A DNA stretch of 64,000 nucleotides from Caprimulgus europaeus. Taxonomy: Eukaryota > Chordata > Aves > Caprimulgiformes > Caprimulgidae. Below, one piece after another: positions 36,666 through 51,359 of the stretch. The position numbers and the translations under genes were made by a program. The notes below the pieces were generated by a model. That model searched no databases. It was not told where the DNA came from and saw nothing but the letters and a program-made list of their open reading frames with translations. Each line of letters starts with the position of its first letter. Within the stretch, counting starts at the first letter, position 1. The stretch lies in contig OU015550.1 in NCBI GenBank assembly GCA_907165065.1, positions 4,127,501 through 4,191,500 of the forward strand, read 5' to 3'.

Positions 36666-36896
36666 GGGCAGGCACATCCAGGGCATGTGCATCCAGGGCA
36701 GGCACATCCAGGACATGGACATCGAGGGTGTATACACAGCAGGGATGGACACACAGCAGGGATGGACACATTGGGGATGGGGATGTGCACACATTGGGGA
36801 TGGACACATTGGGGATGGGGATGTGCACACATTGGGGATGTACACATTGGGGATGTACACATTGGGGATGTACACACAGCAGGGATATACACATTA
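36666..36896. repeat. Minisatellite of 15-18-bp units
   Basis: Repeated variants of ggggatgtacacatt and agcagggatggacac make about 13-15 units. Because unit lengths are multiples of three, several frames stay open on both strands; these are not genes. Confidence 0.9.
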
Positions 36897-39800
36897 AGGG
36901 CATGCTCCTTCTGGTCTCAAGCCCAAGTCCAAACTGGCAGCACCCCTGTGCTGACTGGCAAGTTCCTGCTTGTATAAAGTGAGTTTGGAGCTGGCTTGAG
37001 AGGGAGATGATGGGCTCTCCACCTCCTCCTCCACGTGGGTTCCAGGATGCTGGTGTACTGAACACACAGGTCTGTGCCAGCACCCTTGAAAGAGCACCTG
37101 CATCTGTTAGCTCACAGCTACAGGAGGCTCCTGGCCCCAGTGCAGTCAGAATCTCTCCAATCATGCATGCAGATTAGTAAATTATTCACTCTGCTGGTGT
37201 AGGCTGTCAGCCTGGTTCCCTCACTGCTCAGAGCTGAAGCTTCAGTTGCTGATCTGGCAGCTTTGCTGTGAGAAGCTGCCCACTTTGTGCAGGTGCTCTG
37301 CACTTTGGAGTGTGGTGCTGGGAAGCAGAGACCTGGTGTGGTTTGGGGTGTTACTGGTTTGGTTATGGGAGAATCTGTGTGTCCTGGGGACAGGAGACTG
37401 GGTGCTTCATCTGAGTATGTTGTTTTCAGCTTGGTATGCTCTCAACTTTTGCTTACAACGTAGGAGTTGTACTTCAGTCCAGGAACTGAAATATCTGGTG
37501 CAGCCTGCTGTCTGCCCGCTCCTATCTAAAGCCAGATTGAATTTCACAAGCCCCACTCTGTGCTGGCTGCTGCCACTCAGAGCAGATTCAGCAAATAACT
37601 CTGAATATTGCAAACATGAGAGAAAACCCAGGTAAGCCCAGGATTGTGGCTAACTTGAAAGCAGTAAAAGTGAAATTCATCAAAGGAACTCCCAATTACT
37701 GACTCCACTCAGGGACACGCTGCAGGGAAGGAAGCTGTAGGTTTCTAGCGTGTGAATACATTTCTGCTCAGCCCTTGCATGCTGGCTAGCCTGTTCCGTG
37801 GGGCGTGGGAGTGGGGAAGTTGGAGTAAGGGCATTGTCCTGAGTTTAATCTCAGGATTAATAATACAATAAATCTGAATTTATATCTTTCAGTATAGGGA
37901 CTCCCCTCGGGGCTGATCTAGGGCAGAGCAAGCCTTGAAAAGCTGCCAGGTTTGTTTGGGGGGGTGCAGGAGGAAGTAGAAGTCCAAGTGTCTGTGTAAT
38001 AGTCTCTTGAAACAGCAATCCTTTCTCCTCACGGTGGGGGGGTGTGTGAAGGGGCTTCTCTTCCATTTGCTGACCCTTTGTTTTACCTGCAGGGAAACAA
38101 ACACACCCTTGTCCCATCCGTAGCTGGGATGGAGCCACTTCTCTGCCCAGACCTGAGATGCTCTCTGTGCCTCACTTTTCCAAGCATCCGAGCACCTTGA
38201 ATGTGCTTCTCACCCACAGCCCTTTGTTGCCACACCAATCTCTACAAAAATCTTTAAAATCTGCCAGTGCCCACTATAACACCACAACCCTGTCACTCCT
38301 GGCAGGGACACAGCAGGCTCCAGAAGCTGTTCCTGTCCTTTTGTTACCCAAAACCAGGACACAAGGGAAGCAGCATGTGGGTTTTCCTTCTTTGGAAGCG
38401 TGGCTCTACTCTACATCCCCCCTCAGCTCTGTGGAGGGTTTAACCATGCTGTGTGCCTGTCTCCTACGTCACATGTTTTTAAGAAGCTCTTGCCAGCTTC
38501 CTGCTGAGGAGCTGATCCCGCTGACGTCTGCAGGGCAGGCCACGTCAGGCAGGGCTGGGAAGGGAAATACAGTCCTTTTTTGGGTGCAGACTAGAGCAAA
38601 GTCGATTGGCCCCAGCAGAGCGAAGGGCTGAGATTCAGGAACAGCTGGGCTCTGTCAGTAATTTAGCACTAAGAGCTTAAACAATACCCAGGATAAACAC
38701 ACTCCAGGACTGGCAGACCTCCCTCTTTTTTCTCAGCTCAGCACAATATTTTCCTTTCTCTTTGAAAAATGTTATTTCACTGCTGATAATTAGTTTGAGT
38801 GGAATGCTTTTCCAGAGTTATATTTAGATTTTCTTCTCTGACAGGCACTCCCCCCTTCCAAGTTCTCCACTGCAGCTGTACCGCTGTGCTTTTTGAAATG
38901 GAAACGGATCATTTGCCTTCCACAAAACTGAGCAGTTTCATGTCCTGAGGCAGCACCTGAACTAGGGCACTTTGGGGGGTTCAAAAAGGCTGTGTGTGTA
39001 GGGAAAAAGAACTAGAGTAGCAAAGGAGAACCTATCTCCAGGTTCAGTCTGGGGGGTTTCAGGTGCCTGGAAAAGGGGGGACAAAACAGCCCTGGATCAG
39101 AGCACGCTTCAAGTGCTGTGTTATTCACAGTAGGTTATATATCTGCACACGCACTTGGAAATTTGGACAGTTTACAACAAGTCTTTAAGACAGACTTAAG
39201 CCAAATCCCCACCTGACTGCTCCTCAGCTTCTGGGGAAACCCCAAGCTAGATGTAAAATCCATAGCAGGGCACCTTTCCCCAGCACCCATGTCCTACCTG
39301 CCTGGCAAGGCTTTGCTTTCTCTGCCTTCCCTGCAGCTCTGACGTGGCTGCACGCTGCAAAGTTCCTCCTTCATGTGGGTGGTGGTGAGATAAGAGAGCT
39401 CTGTTCTGCGCCTACGTGGCATAGTTTAAAAAAAAGGAAAAAAAAATAATTAAAAAATCAAGCTACCAAGGTTACCAAGAGCTGGGAGGAGGAGATAGTT
39501 AATCTGAGAACAGCTTTCTACCCTTGCATAAACAGACCAAAATGAAGGACAATTACAGTGCTGCCATTGTGGGATACAGCTGCTCAGCTGGAAAGTCCCT
39601 TTGCCCCACAGCCCAGCCTGACCCCAGGGCTTCCCCACGCTCCCACTGGGTTTAAGGAGTGTGTTGCCATCAGTGAGGGTCACACCCAGGTCTCCAATCT
39701 TACCCAACAGCGCTGCAAACCTGTTCAGCACCATCAGAGAACAAGAGGCAAAGTGTGTCCGTCAAGAATCCTTCTGTTTTTCTCATGTTGGTCAAGACGT

Positions 39801-42686
39801 GGTCAGAATCTTTTCTATCCCATGTGTGATGTCTTTCTTTGCATAGTTAAAGCTGCATAAAGTGTAATTAGGCAGCCCCATATAATTAAGACAATTACGT
39901 AAGGTAAGCACCCCACAGAGTAATTGTGGCCAATTTTTAGCATACCCAGGGGCACTTACAGGGCCCAAGGTGGCCCTTCAAATGATTTACCTGCTCACAT
40001 GTCTCTAAAGAACTCATCTTAGGTGTGTCTTAGGTGACAGCTTTGAAGTGGCCATTATTGTTCTGCTCCTGCTGAGAACCAGCTGGCTGGAGAAGTAGTA
40101 CTTCTATTTGTTTTTTATCTTCCTTCTTGAAAAAAAGGGGTTTCATATCTTGTTTCTGTTCTGAAGCAGACTGAAACTGAGACTGGTTGTGAGTGACCCA
40201 GATTCAGATGTGACCTGTCAGAAAGAAGGGCTTGACTTTGAGAGCTGTCACTGCTCACAGGGAGCATGGGTTACTCTAGACAGAGGCTCACTTGCCTGCT
40301 GTCTTCCTCTCTTGCTTTTTGATGAGACATTCCAGCTTGGTTCTGAGAAATCTTCCCCCAGAAAATGGTGCTGATGTGAAAAAACTCCCTTGAAGTGTTT
40401 TGTTTGTAGTAGGATATGTCAGCTCTCCTGCAAATACCATGAGGTTCCTCCTTTAGATCCTGTTCTTTTCAGACAAAAGGCAGCTCTCTGCTTTCTTCTA
40501 CCCCTTTACCAGGTTCATGAAAACCATCTTGTCCCTTCCCTGCCTGAAGATTGACCTCTGCTCAAGCAGCAAAATGCCTGAGGCAAGCCATATCCTAATC
40601 TGCACCTCAGCTCTAAATCTGGAATCATTCCATCCTCATCCAGAGAAATATGAGCCAGTATCTGGCTACGATAACTGAACGTCAGCACCAATCCTGACAC
40701 AGGAGGCAGAGAGTGACCTGAGCACTGGGAAGGACAGTGTGAAGATCCAGAGGCTGTCGGAAGTGGTAGGTTGGAAAAAAATACGTCATTGCCCACCCCC
40801 AGTATCCAGGAAGAGCCCTTCTTGCTGTGTGCTGTCTGTGCTTGGAGGAGGGGGTGTGATGAGCAGAAAAGATCTCATCTTGGAGGCAGCAGAGCTGCCC
40901 ACAGGGCATCTGTTTGCTCTTTGGGTGGACCAGATCCTTTACGAGCTTGCCAGCAGCACATATGTGTACATCTGGGATGGTTTCTAATGCATATGTTCCT
41001 GTCTGCACAGAGCTCAGGTTTTCCCTTCCTGAAAATAAAGTTGATAGAGCTCTGTGAAACAGCTCTGGCATGTAGCAAGGTGTGAGGAAAGGCTGAGTAT
41101 CAACCTGTGGTGCTACAGCATCCTGCTCTCCCTGGCTCACCAAGCCTAGTGTTCTGCTGTGCTGGTGTCCTTCCAAGGGAGCTCCAGGAAAATCAGCCAA
41201 TTTAATAATTTTGGTAGCTTCTAAGATGTTTAAAATCACAGTGGGTCTTGTACCCTCTCCCTGCCCCAAAACACACATCCACACTCAACACTGAAATTTA
41301 ATTTATTCTTTATTCTTTTCCTCTGCTTCTTTTATCTGACTCCTGTGTTCAGCCCTTACCGTGGATCTGCAGAGCCAGTTCATGTTTGCAGTTTTTCTTC
41401 TTAGCCATAACCTTTTTTTAATTAAAAGCTCACCCCTTGCAGGAGGGAAAGAAAAGCTTTTAAACATGAGAAGACTTGTGATGAGATCTCAAGCGCTGGC
41501 AATTTTGAGCTGGAATTTCTAATAGTGGAACAGAACAGTTTCAGCACGATGTGGCCTTGCTAGAAAGAGGGAAAACAGCCATTTATGGCAGACAAATGTG
41601 TACAATTGCCAAGCAAGGGCCCTCCTGGGCTCTGGAGCAGGCAGGGTGAAGGGGGTGTGAGTTATTATTAGCTGGTTTGTATGGTAAAAAGGGCTTTCAG
41701 TTGCCTGGTCTCTGCAAAAGCTGCTTCACTCAGGAGTACTCTTGAGAATGAGGGAGTGGAAGGCAGGAATTTGAGACCCTTTTAAGGTCTGTTTACTCTT
41801 CCAGCCTCCGCAGGTTTCAAGGGCATGTGTATGAGGCAAATCTGACATGGTTATCATGGGGAGAGCTGCAGGCACAGGAGGGAGTGGAGATCCCTGGAGC
41901 CCTGTGAGCCAGGACTAATGGGTCACATGGGAATGTTTTCCTGCTCCACTGGGCCATTTCCCTACCAAGTGTCCATGATAAAGTTTGAGAACGGCCCCTC
42001 TGCAGGGACTTATAAGAAAACAACCCTGGGCTTTGTGTTTCCATATGGCTTGTTGCTGCAGGGAAACTGGCAGGCAATTTTCCCCTCCCTTCCCCTCTTG
42101 CACAGTGCTTTTTGTGGGGAGACCTTCACAGCATTCATCCTCTTTCTAGCAGGGGGTTGCCTCCCAGCTACGTTCCCAGCTCCTTTCACTCATTAGAAAT
42201 GCACCTTTTCAGGTTCATAAATCTCCAGGTGCTTTTATAATGGGAAGGAAACCTCCATGCACATCAGGAAACTGAGGCACGTAGCGAGAAAAAGTAAGTT
42301 GCCTTTGCAAATACAGAGCAGGGGGTGCCAGCAGCAGCAGGATCAACCCTGCCGTGCTTGTTCAGCTGCTTTTCAGGCTGGTTGGGAGGAACACCATCCT
42401 CAGCACACACAGCAGAGCTGGATGGTAAGGGATTTGAACCTGGCTTCACACCTTGAGATGTGTAGCAGGGATGTAGTTAGCTTTTGAACTCTGATGAGTC
42501 TCCAACAGGCTGCATCAGAGTGGAAAACCTTGATAGATGTCCACAGAGTTCCACACTGGAGGTCACAGAAGCTTGTGAACTGTAACTCTTGGTTTACATT
42601 GCCATGACATCTCCAAGGCTGAGATCCAGATTTCCCAAATGTTGGTGATCTAAGACACTGTTGTGGTCAACTCTTTAACCAAGAAT
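36897..42686. other. Gene-free stretch
   Basis: No exon, RNA gene or transposon is recognised. An A-rich tract lies near 39426-39456. Confidence 0.5.
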
Positions 42687-42849
42687 ATAGATAGAATCCC
42701 AGAATGGTTTGGGTTGGAAGGGACATTAAAGCTCATCCAGTCCCAACCCCCCTGCCAGCAGCAGGGACACCTTCCACTAGACCAGGTTGCTCAAAGCCTC
42801 ATCCAGCCTGGCCTTGAACACTTCCAGGGAGGAGCAGCCACAACTTTCT
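42687..42849 (-). mobile_element. Truncated CR1 LINE fragment
   Basis: It starts with the CR1 tail (atagaatcccagaatggttt on the plus strand) and shares the accccctgccagcagcaggg segment with the CR1 at 29114. It stops after the gaggagcagccacaac segment. Confidence 0.9.
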
Positions 42850-45800
42850 GATATTAAATTTCAAATCTTGGGTGACCTAAGAAGATTTCACATCCAGACC
42901 TGAGGCTCGTCAGGGTGAGCAGTTAGAACTGGAGGCAGATCATAGCTGCAGAGCTGCTCTGACACAGCAGACTGGGCTCATCTGGAGCTACTGGGGATGC
43001 TGTGAACAAAGGATGGATGACCTGGTGGTTAGGAATCTGAGTTTTAGGGGGACATCTGAGTTCAATTCCTGGCTCCATCACAAACCGCTGGCCTGCTCCA
43101 GGCATGTCATTCTGCTTTCCCATGACTCAGTTTACCTTCTGGGAAAGAGAGCAGAAGGGAAGAAACAGCACCCTGCTTTGTGGACTGATTTGGGGGGACA
43201 GTGACAGTTATATTAAAGACAATTCAGTCTTGCAGGCCTTGGGATATCCCGTGCAGGTGGGACTGAGTTGCTGCCAAGCCCATGGTGCCCAGGCAGGATG
43301 GTGCTGGCTGGGAAGGGAAGAAGCAGGATGGATCCCACTCTAACAGAGGGACTCTGATCCCTGCCAGGCACCTCTGTCCCCTTCCCTGTGCCGATGTCCC
43401 GGCTGCTGGCAGATGGGGTTGTGCTTTCCCAGCTGTGAGGAAGGTTTTCCTGATGGATCCCCCGTGTAGAATCCACTCAGCGTGGCCTCAGCCAAGGCTC
43501 GGTACACGAAAGGGAAAGTGGGTTATTGTTGTTACGGTCTTCCCAAACCTCCTTTGTTTCCCAAGGAATGTGGCTGCAAAGTCTTGCTGCCAAAGTCTCT
43601 CCTGAGAGTCCAGCTCTGATGGCAGCTCTTCCCTGGGGCTCCTGTGCCCAAGAGGGGAATTATGCCCACAAGTGAGCTGCATGTTTTTACTTTTACAGCC
43701 GAGTCACTATTCCCCTTGTGACACAGCTCACCCCTCTCTCCATCCTCCCAGCACCGTGGCTCTCACAGCTCCTCAGTGTTGCCTTTGCACAGCCTTGTCC
43801 TCTGTCCCCTCGTGGGGAGCAGCGTCCGTGCTCTGGATTTCCAGTCGTTGTTCTTGGCATGTCTTAGCCACCGTGTTTGGTTTTCTTGGTGCCTGCTCAA
43901 ATTCCAGAGGTGCTGAGAGAACCCAGATGGCTTCACTGACCTCTCTGTTGGAGACAGGGACATAGCTGTCTGGGGTGGGAGTGGGACCATCCCTGCCATT
44001 ACTGGTGGGTGGAGTGGGGCAGGGCTGGGGTATAACTGGGCTCCCAAAAGCATTAATTATAGTGTGAGCTGGTGATGAGCATGTGGAGGACAATCACTCC
44101 AAGGAGTTCTGGGGAACTCTGGTCAGCAGGGGTGGACTGAAGCAGCCTTGGACAGGGTGGCTGGTCTCTCAGGATCATCTATGCTCTAGCAGAGTCCTTG
44201 GGGCCAGATCTCTGACCATCACATCCCTGGCATATCAGGGCAGCCTCCTGGAGACTACTTCCAGGATATTGAAGTTATGTTTAGCTTAAGCAGGTTTAAA
44301 TTGTGCCTGTTTCATTCCAAACCTAGCTTCTGCATGAAGCTCCTGCGTATTTGTAAAGTGAGACCAAAGTCCTGAGCAGAAATTGAGCAATAGAGCAAGG
44401 CCTTGGCCAGGCACCAAGGTCTGACCTGAAAATGGCTCAGGAATCCAGCCCCCACCTCCTCTCCTCAAATGTACACAGATAAAATCATGACCCTCTTAAT
44501 GCTTCTAAATATGAGTGGAAAAATGCCCCCAGAGACTCTGCTGAAGCCCTGATTGTTGCTGAAATGCAGAAATATGATGAGAGAGCTTATGTGCTGCTTC
44601 TGTGAGTAACAAATGTGGCTCTAACCTGAAATTTGGGATCCAAAGCCATGCTTAAACCCATTTTTTTTTTGGAGTAAATGACCCCTACTTTAATAACCAA
44701 CCAATTCCCTCCCTCCCTCCCTGGTTGCACACACCCTGACAGTGCAGGGTGAGTCCCAGGTATCTCTTTGGCTCCAGCTTCTCTGACTTTCTTAAATAAC
44801 AAAACTTTATGTGGGACTTCTGCAACAGGCAGAGTGAAGAAAACCATGTCTGCTTCACTGGCTGGAGTTCACAAGACAGCAAGGACATGCATGAATGCTG
44901 ACACTAAGTCTGGTTTTGCTCTGATGTTCAACTGGCCTTTGGTGTTAGCTCCAAAGGAGCTGTGTCTGGTTAGGGAGAGCGTGCTGGTTGCATGTGAAAT
45001 GGTGGGTGGGTAGTGAGGAGGTTTGAAATGGGTGGATGCATGTGGGACACCCTGTGCCTGCCTCCCCCTGCCCAGCTGCAGCACCCCACCAAAAAAACAA
45101 TGAGCTGGCTTTGCCAGGGAGGATGAGGAATCCTTGGGAACAGCCTAAAGCAGTCCTGCAGAGTCCACCTGCTACCCAGGAGGTATCCCTCTGCAAGGGA
45201 TCAGCCTGCTTCTTGGGAAAGGGCACCTCCCAGATCTAAGCTCTTGTAGGGAGTTGCCCTGCTTTATCTGGGTCGTCTTTGTGCGCTAATTGATGTTTGC
45301 AGGGGTTGGGAGGTTTGCTGGGCTCTGGGAAGCAATGGCTTCTTTCATATTTGTGGGTGTAGCCTGAGAAGAACCCCAAGGACCTTCTCCCAGTGTCCCT
45401 TCTCTCCCACGCTGGAACCTGGACCTCCATGCACTGCAGCTCTCGCTGGCTGTAAGACAAAGTCCCCCCGTGGATTTGCAGTCTGGACACATCCCCACAG
45501 GGAGAGGGATGGATTGGGCAGAGCTTTGTTGGAATAGCAGCTGTAGATGATGCCTGACATAATCCATGCTGTAGAGTTGAGCTGAGGACCAAGAAGAGGG
45601 TTGATGGGGAGGGAGAAGAAGGAAAGCCAGATCCATATGGCCAGATCCATAGCCTGTAAGGAGATTCTGGAGTTAGTCCTAACCAGGTCAGCTTGCCATA
45701 AACTAGAGTAGGCCAAAATCTGGAAGTCCTAGTGCTACTTGTCTTCTCTTTTGTTAAGCAGCACCTGCTATACTGAGTCTTTGAAGTCTGTGTGGGACTG

Positions 45801-48800
45801 GCTTGATCTCTTCAAGCCTTGTGGGAAAGCACAGAACATCCCAGAAAAATCCCATTTTCTGCTCAACACTACATGTCCTATAAAACCCTCCAGCAAAGGA
45901 CACCGTGGTGGTAGCTCAGGTCTCTGTTGCAGCAATAGAAATTGCTTTAACCTACAACTGTCTGTGCTCCTCTCTTCTGCAGTGTGGGTAAATCAACTGC
46001 TCTTCACAGGCTTTAAAAAACACATCCAAGCCCAGGAGAGATCCCCACTGGGTGCTGAGATGTCAGGCAGCTCTGAACAAGGTCTGTAAAATCACAGCTG
46101 CTACAGCAACAGTGTCTTTGGTGCTCTTGCCCTTATTTTTTTCCCAGTGATCGGGGTTGCTATGGTGCTGCAGCACACGTTACCCTGCATTAATGCTTTC
46201 TAAGCAATAAATGCAGATTTTGGCAATGTGCTTGGTTTGGCAGCTCGTCACAGCATTGCTCCCTGACTGAGCTGGAGTTTGGCAGACACGTCACATTCTC
46301 ACCACCACAAAAAATCCTGTCTTGTGGTTTCAGCCAGAGGGTTTTTAGGTTGGTTTGTTTTTTGTTGGTTTTTTTTTTTTTAAAACTTCTCATTTCTAAG
46401 AAAAGAAAAATCCCATTTTCATAGCACGGCTGCATGGCAGCAAAGTGTGAAATCCCCATATATAACCCTCTAGCCTCCCTTAGAAGGAAAGGTGTGAGAT
46501 AGACCCAAGCAGGGAGGTTTGAAGAGCTCTGAGTTGGGGGAGGAATGTTGGCCCCTTATCCCAGCAGACTCCAGCACAGCTCATGGGGGAAGGACTCTGT
46601 ATCTTGCCTCTGCTTTGTGGCTTGGAACAAGACACAGCATCTCCTAGGCCTCAGTTTCCTGTTGTGCTGGTTGTCTGTCTGTCCCACGTTCCACCATGAC
46701 TCCTCAGCTCATGTGGCTGGTCGTGTGTGTCTCTGCGGTGCCGAGGAGGATTTGGCTCCGGTGTCCTGTGTTATTGATGGGTTGGCCACTAAATTGAGTG
46801 GTGGGTTTACCTGTTCCCAGTTGTGGGGTGGGGAATAATGTTTTAACTAGAGCCAGTATTTATTCTGGGACTTTATAGAGGGGGAAAGAGCAGAGCTCGT
46901 GTAGACAGACACACCCCAGGGTGCTGCGATAAGGGACAATTACCGAGGGGCAATTTTCCTCACATCTGTGTCTCACACGTGCTGTTTGCCCTGTGCTGGA
47001 GGCCAGGACTGGGAGAAGGTGTCATTGCCAAGGGCTGGTGAAGGGCAGAAGGGGTGGAGCAGGACAAGGGGCTGGCCAGGGGCTGTCCATGTCTTACTGC
47101 AATGCCTTACTCCCGGCGTCCTGCTGCTCTTTGCTCCAGTTCTAAGATAGAAATGGACTAAAACAGAGCTCTGAACTATTATTTTTTATCTCCTAAACTA
47201 ACAAGCCTGTTCCAGGCTTTACAGCTGACAACTTTCTCTGGACCTGACTGTGCAAACACCTCCATCCCCACACTGCTCTGGGTCTGCTGCCTTGGTGAGG
47301 GCTCCTTAGACCTTTTCTGTTGTCCCCTTTCTCCCCTCTCAAGCTTTGTTCGACAGGAACAGAGGTAGGCGGAGGCAGTTTCATCCTGCAGAGAGGATGT
47401 GGAAAAAAACAATAACCAAATGCAAAGAACAGGAAACCATCTCTGAAATCAGCGTGAGGTCATCTACACACCTTCCCCAACGAGGCAGCTTCATGAGGAA
47501 CTGTAGGCTGGGACTTCATCTCTGGCTGATAATATTGAGCTTTGAACAAATGTTTTCTTACACAAGACAATGTCAGCGTGGGTTCAGCAAGAAGCTAGTA
47601 AGGCCAAGGAGAAAACCCCAGTGTGCACTGAAGGCAACATGCCAGCAAGTACTCAGAACTGTTGGAAAACTAGGTCCAAAGTCCTAAGGAGTTTGAAGAA
47701 AAGGCAATTCTGCTTGCAACTCCCTTGAGTGCAGCAATGTTTGCTTCCTAAAATACTTCTGAACAGATGTGGCATTCGCAGTGGGTCAGATAGGTTGTTT
47801 TCCATGAGGAAACATGGCATGTAGTAAGGAAAGTGGATCAGAGGGAGGTTGTTCTGCAAAAGATGACTCCTAGGAACTATGTGGTCCCTTGCTGAAGTCA
47901 TGGGTTTGGGCTACAAAACCTACCGTGTTCCAATGCTGCTGGGAAAAACATCCAGCTCTCAGTTCACATTCAAATCCATTCAGAAGCAGAGGGGAATAGT
48001 TAAATGTCTACAAACAAAACTGCCCAGACATGCCCAAAACGTGTCCTGACACGTCCTGTCCATAAACTCCAGGGCACTCAGAGCTGGTGTGGGGTGACAG
48101 GTTACAGGCGACACAGACCATACAAAGGACAGAGGTGACAAAAGACATTCAGGCACCAAAAGAGGTGGCTTAGCAAAGCCCAGCACCATGGGCTCATGTG
48201 GAGTGATAAGCTTCTTGGAGCTTGGCCCGCTCTAGAAGACGTTACGTGCTTGTCCTGACGGTGGTTTAGGCTGCGGGGAATCGATACGTGCTGTAAACCA
48301 TGGGCTGATCTCACAGCTAACAGGTTAAAAAGGGTTTGTTCTGTGTCCACGTCCTCCCTCTCCCCCCTCAGTTGCATTTCACACGGTGCAGTCACAGTCT
48401 TATTTCACAACTGTGTGTTTTGAAAGGACTTATTAGCTCTAAGTGTAGGCTGGGCTTAAGACTCTTGCTTTATTGTTTACCCTGCCTGCTAGGCCTGTTT
48501 CTGGGGTCAGACCCAGGTTACCAATTACAGTTGTGATTAAACACACTGGTCCAGCTTACCCCTGGGCTTTTTTTCCCCTTAAATTCCCACTGATTGTGCT
48601 TAACTGGTGTTAGCAACCAGGTGGCTGCTGGCACTGCCCTTGCAATTGTCTGTGCCTTCCCCAACAGATTTAAACTGGCCCAATAATATTATTTTTACAG
48701 TTCAGAACTATTCCCAGAGACTTCTTTTCATGTTTAGTTTTTGGGTTGTTTATTTATTTATTTGTTAATGTCAAGAAAGCCAGCCCTTTGCTTCCCAAAT

Positions 48801-50210
48801 CTACATAGATAACCTTAAAATCCTTTCCAAATGCTAGGGTAATTGGGAGGGACCTACCCAGAATGAAGTGACAGCAATCTGTGGGACAGGGCTAATGGGG
48901 AGGATTTGAATGTTAATTCTGTGTAACTATTTTACTGCTAATAACAGGGGGTGGAAATTCACACCGTGGCTGTTTGACTGGCAGCTGACTCTAAATGGTA
49001 TTTGTGGACAGCTTGAAATAGTTTTTTGTGTCTCATGCTTTATGAACTTCAGCCCAGCAGACTAAAAAAGGTGTCGTCACCCCCCAAAAAACATAACAAG
49101 TCAAAGAGTAGCGTGGGAACAGTTGCCTTTTAGGTGTACATAAAACACTGTGAGTTGCTGACTCTTGAAAAGTTCCTGTGAGCAGCTTGGTCTGTCCATG
49201 CTGAGTTTTAACCTCTTGATTGAAAGCCAAATATTCCCCTTTTTATTGTAAAATTTCTAGCTCAACTGGTTTGGAACCTCAGGGGCCAGAGTGTTTGAAA
49301 GCCTATCTGAACTTCTAATTCCTGTCAAACCAGTTACAAATCTAGTCTGGCCCATTGCTATGGAGAGGTTTATTGTTTTTTGGGTTGTTGTTGGTTTGGT
49401 TTTTTTTTAATTTAATTGAAATCTAAACGCTCTCAGCCATTTCCAGCTAAACACAGGGCGGAAACTCATCTAGCCAGAATAGCATTAAAACCAACTCTAA
49501 CTTCTCTTTTTCAAATGAATTTTATTTTCTAATTGTTTGTTTACTCTGTAACTCCTCAAAGCAATTTGAAAGCATGAATTAAATCTTATGCCTTGCCTTT
49601 AAGACTGCAGTCTTCTTGTCACAGGGCCAGAAATTAGGGGCACATAACCCGCTTAGAGGTCCTTGAGCTCCACAGGAAATCTCTTATTGGAAGAGCTTAA
49701 CGAAGACAATCTGATTTGGGAGCCCAGAGCCTGTGTCAGACCCTATGAACACACACAAGAACAAAAAACCCAAAGTTTGATGAAGGCAGCCTTTAGAATC
49801 ACGATGATTAAGAATAAATGGAGGATCAGAATTTAGAGAATGGTGCCACCATTTACTTCATCCAGTCGTGGAGCAGGGGGGACCAGGGGAACCTGCTTGC
49901 CAAGGTTAGGTCATCAGCAGCACTTAACGAACACTGTTAGCCCTAATGGCAAAGAAGCCTGCACTTGCTATTAGTGCTATTCTTGGCAGGCTGGAGGACA
50001 GAAGACCTCTTGCTACAATTATTGGTCAGTGACTCAGGACTGGATGATACCATCTGAGTACTTTTTCATGCCATCCTTCTCTTGGATGGGAGAAACAAGC
50101 CCTTTTCCTTGTTCTCAGCTTGTCTGGTTTGACTGCAAGCTCTGCTCAGGCCTCCTGCGCTTTACTACAGCAGAAAAGTTGAGGGTTTATTTTTGCTTTG
50201 GCTTTTACTG
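42850..50210. other. Gene-free stretch
   Basis: No gene is recognised. Short T-rich tracts occur near 46360 and 49375. Confidence 0.5.
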
Positions 50211-50243
50211 ATATATATATATATATATATATAAAATATATAT
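50211..50243. repeat. (AT)n microsatellite
   Basis: A run of about ten AT dinucleotides followed by ataaaatatatata, immediately before the CR1 that begins near 50253. Confidence 0.9.
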
Positions 50244-50252
50244 AGAAAGGTA

Positions 50253-50547
50253 GGTTCTTTTTGGTGGTGCCCAGCGACAGGACAAGGGGCAATGGGCACA
50301 AACTGGAACACGTGAAGTTCCAGACAAACTTAAGGAAAAACTTCTTTACTGTGATGGTGATGGAGCCCTGGGCCAGGCTGCCCAGAGAGGGTGTGGAGTC
50401 TCCATCTCTGGAGATGTTCAAACCCACCTGGACACTTTCCTGTGCAACCTGGTGTAGGGAACCTGCTTTGGCAGGGGGAGGTTGGACTGGATGATCTCCT
50501 GAGGTCCCTTCCAACCCCACCATGCTGTGATTCTGTGTGATTCTACC
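50253..50547 (+). mobile_element. CR1 LINE 3' fragment
   Basis: It carries the conserved 3' region (gacaggacaaggggcaatgg, ctgggccaggctgcccagag, ggttggactggatgatctcc) and the terminal ttccaacccc...tgattctgtg signature in plus orientation. Confidence 0.93.
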
Positions 50548-50803
50548 AGGAAGGTTTTGCTTGCTTCCTAATTTTCTGCTGCTGATGACTGTACCCACGC
50601 GTGGTGAGCGTGTCTGCTGGCTGACAACCCAGGTGTGTTTAAAGTACTGGAGCTGTGTGTGGACAGGCTCACGCCGTGTGTTTACACAGCCTCTTCCAGG
50701 GGCCTCTGGCTGCTGCTGCAGTATAAATAACCTCCTCCTGCATTGTGCTCTGCCCTGGGTTTCACATGCACCCATGTGCTCTTTCATGTGTGTTGCTGAC
50801 TTT

Positions 50804-50824
50804 AAAATAAATAAATAAATAAAT
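50804..50824. repeat. (AAAT)n microsatellite
   Basis: About five AAAT tetramers in a row. Confidence 0.85.
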
Positions 50825-51359
50825 CCTTAGACTTTAATCCTTGGGTTTATTTCAAAGCTTACAAAGGCAAAGCTGGTTTATAGCAAGAGATTTGCTTGAT
50901 TCCTTGTGCTCTGTGGATGAATGGAGCGGCAGATGGAGAGGGGAGGGGACCCCTTGGCTCCATCCTCTTGCTAGCGTGACCCTGCTCTGTGCCTGCTGCC
51001 CAAAGCTCTTTCTTTTAAGCTGCACAGAACACAAAATAGGGACAGTACAGACCTCTGCTTGGGCAGTGATCTGTTCTATCCACCTCTTCGATGATTTCAA
51101 AAGCTGTTTTCTTACTCTTTGCTCTGGTTTGGTGGTTATGTGTTGCTACACAGCCACCATCGCGTGCTTCAGAAGGTTTGAAATCCCAAACAGAGCGTGC
51201 GCACGTAGGAATGACAGAGGTGGGAATAAAACAAGCTGCAGACTCGGGAAGCAAAAGGCTTCAAAAAAAATCCTATTACACCCTTGAATCAAGGGAAATA
51301 AATGTAATTTTGATTACAATCTGTGGTATAAAAAGGTGCTGGAAAGCCACCCCCTGATC

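Noticed and set aside
36466..37164. 232-residue open frame on the minus strand
   Set aside because: Most of it is the translated minisatellite; other frames through the repeat are equally open.
40682..41284. 200-residue open frame on the minus strand
   Set aside because: No recognisable motif, low-complexity bias or exon borders; the opposite strand is also partly open.
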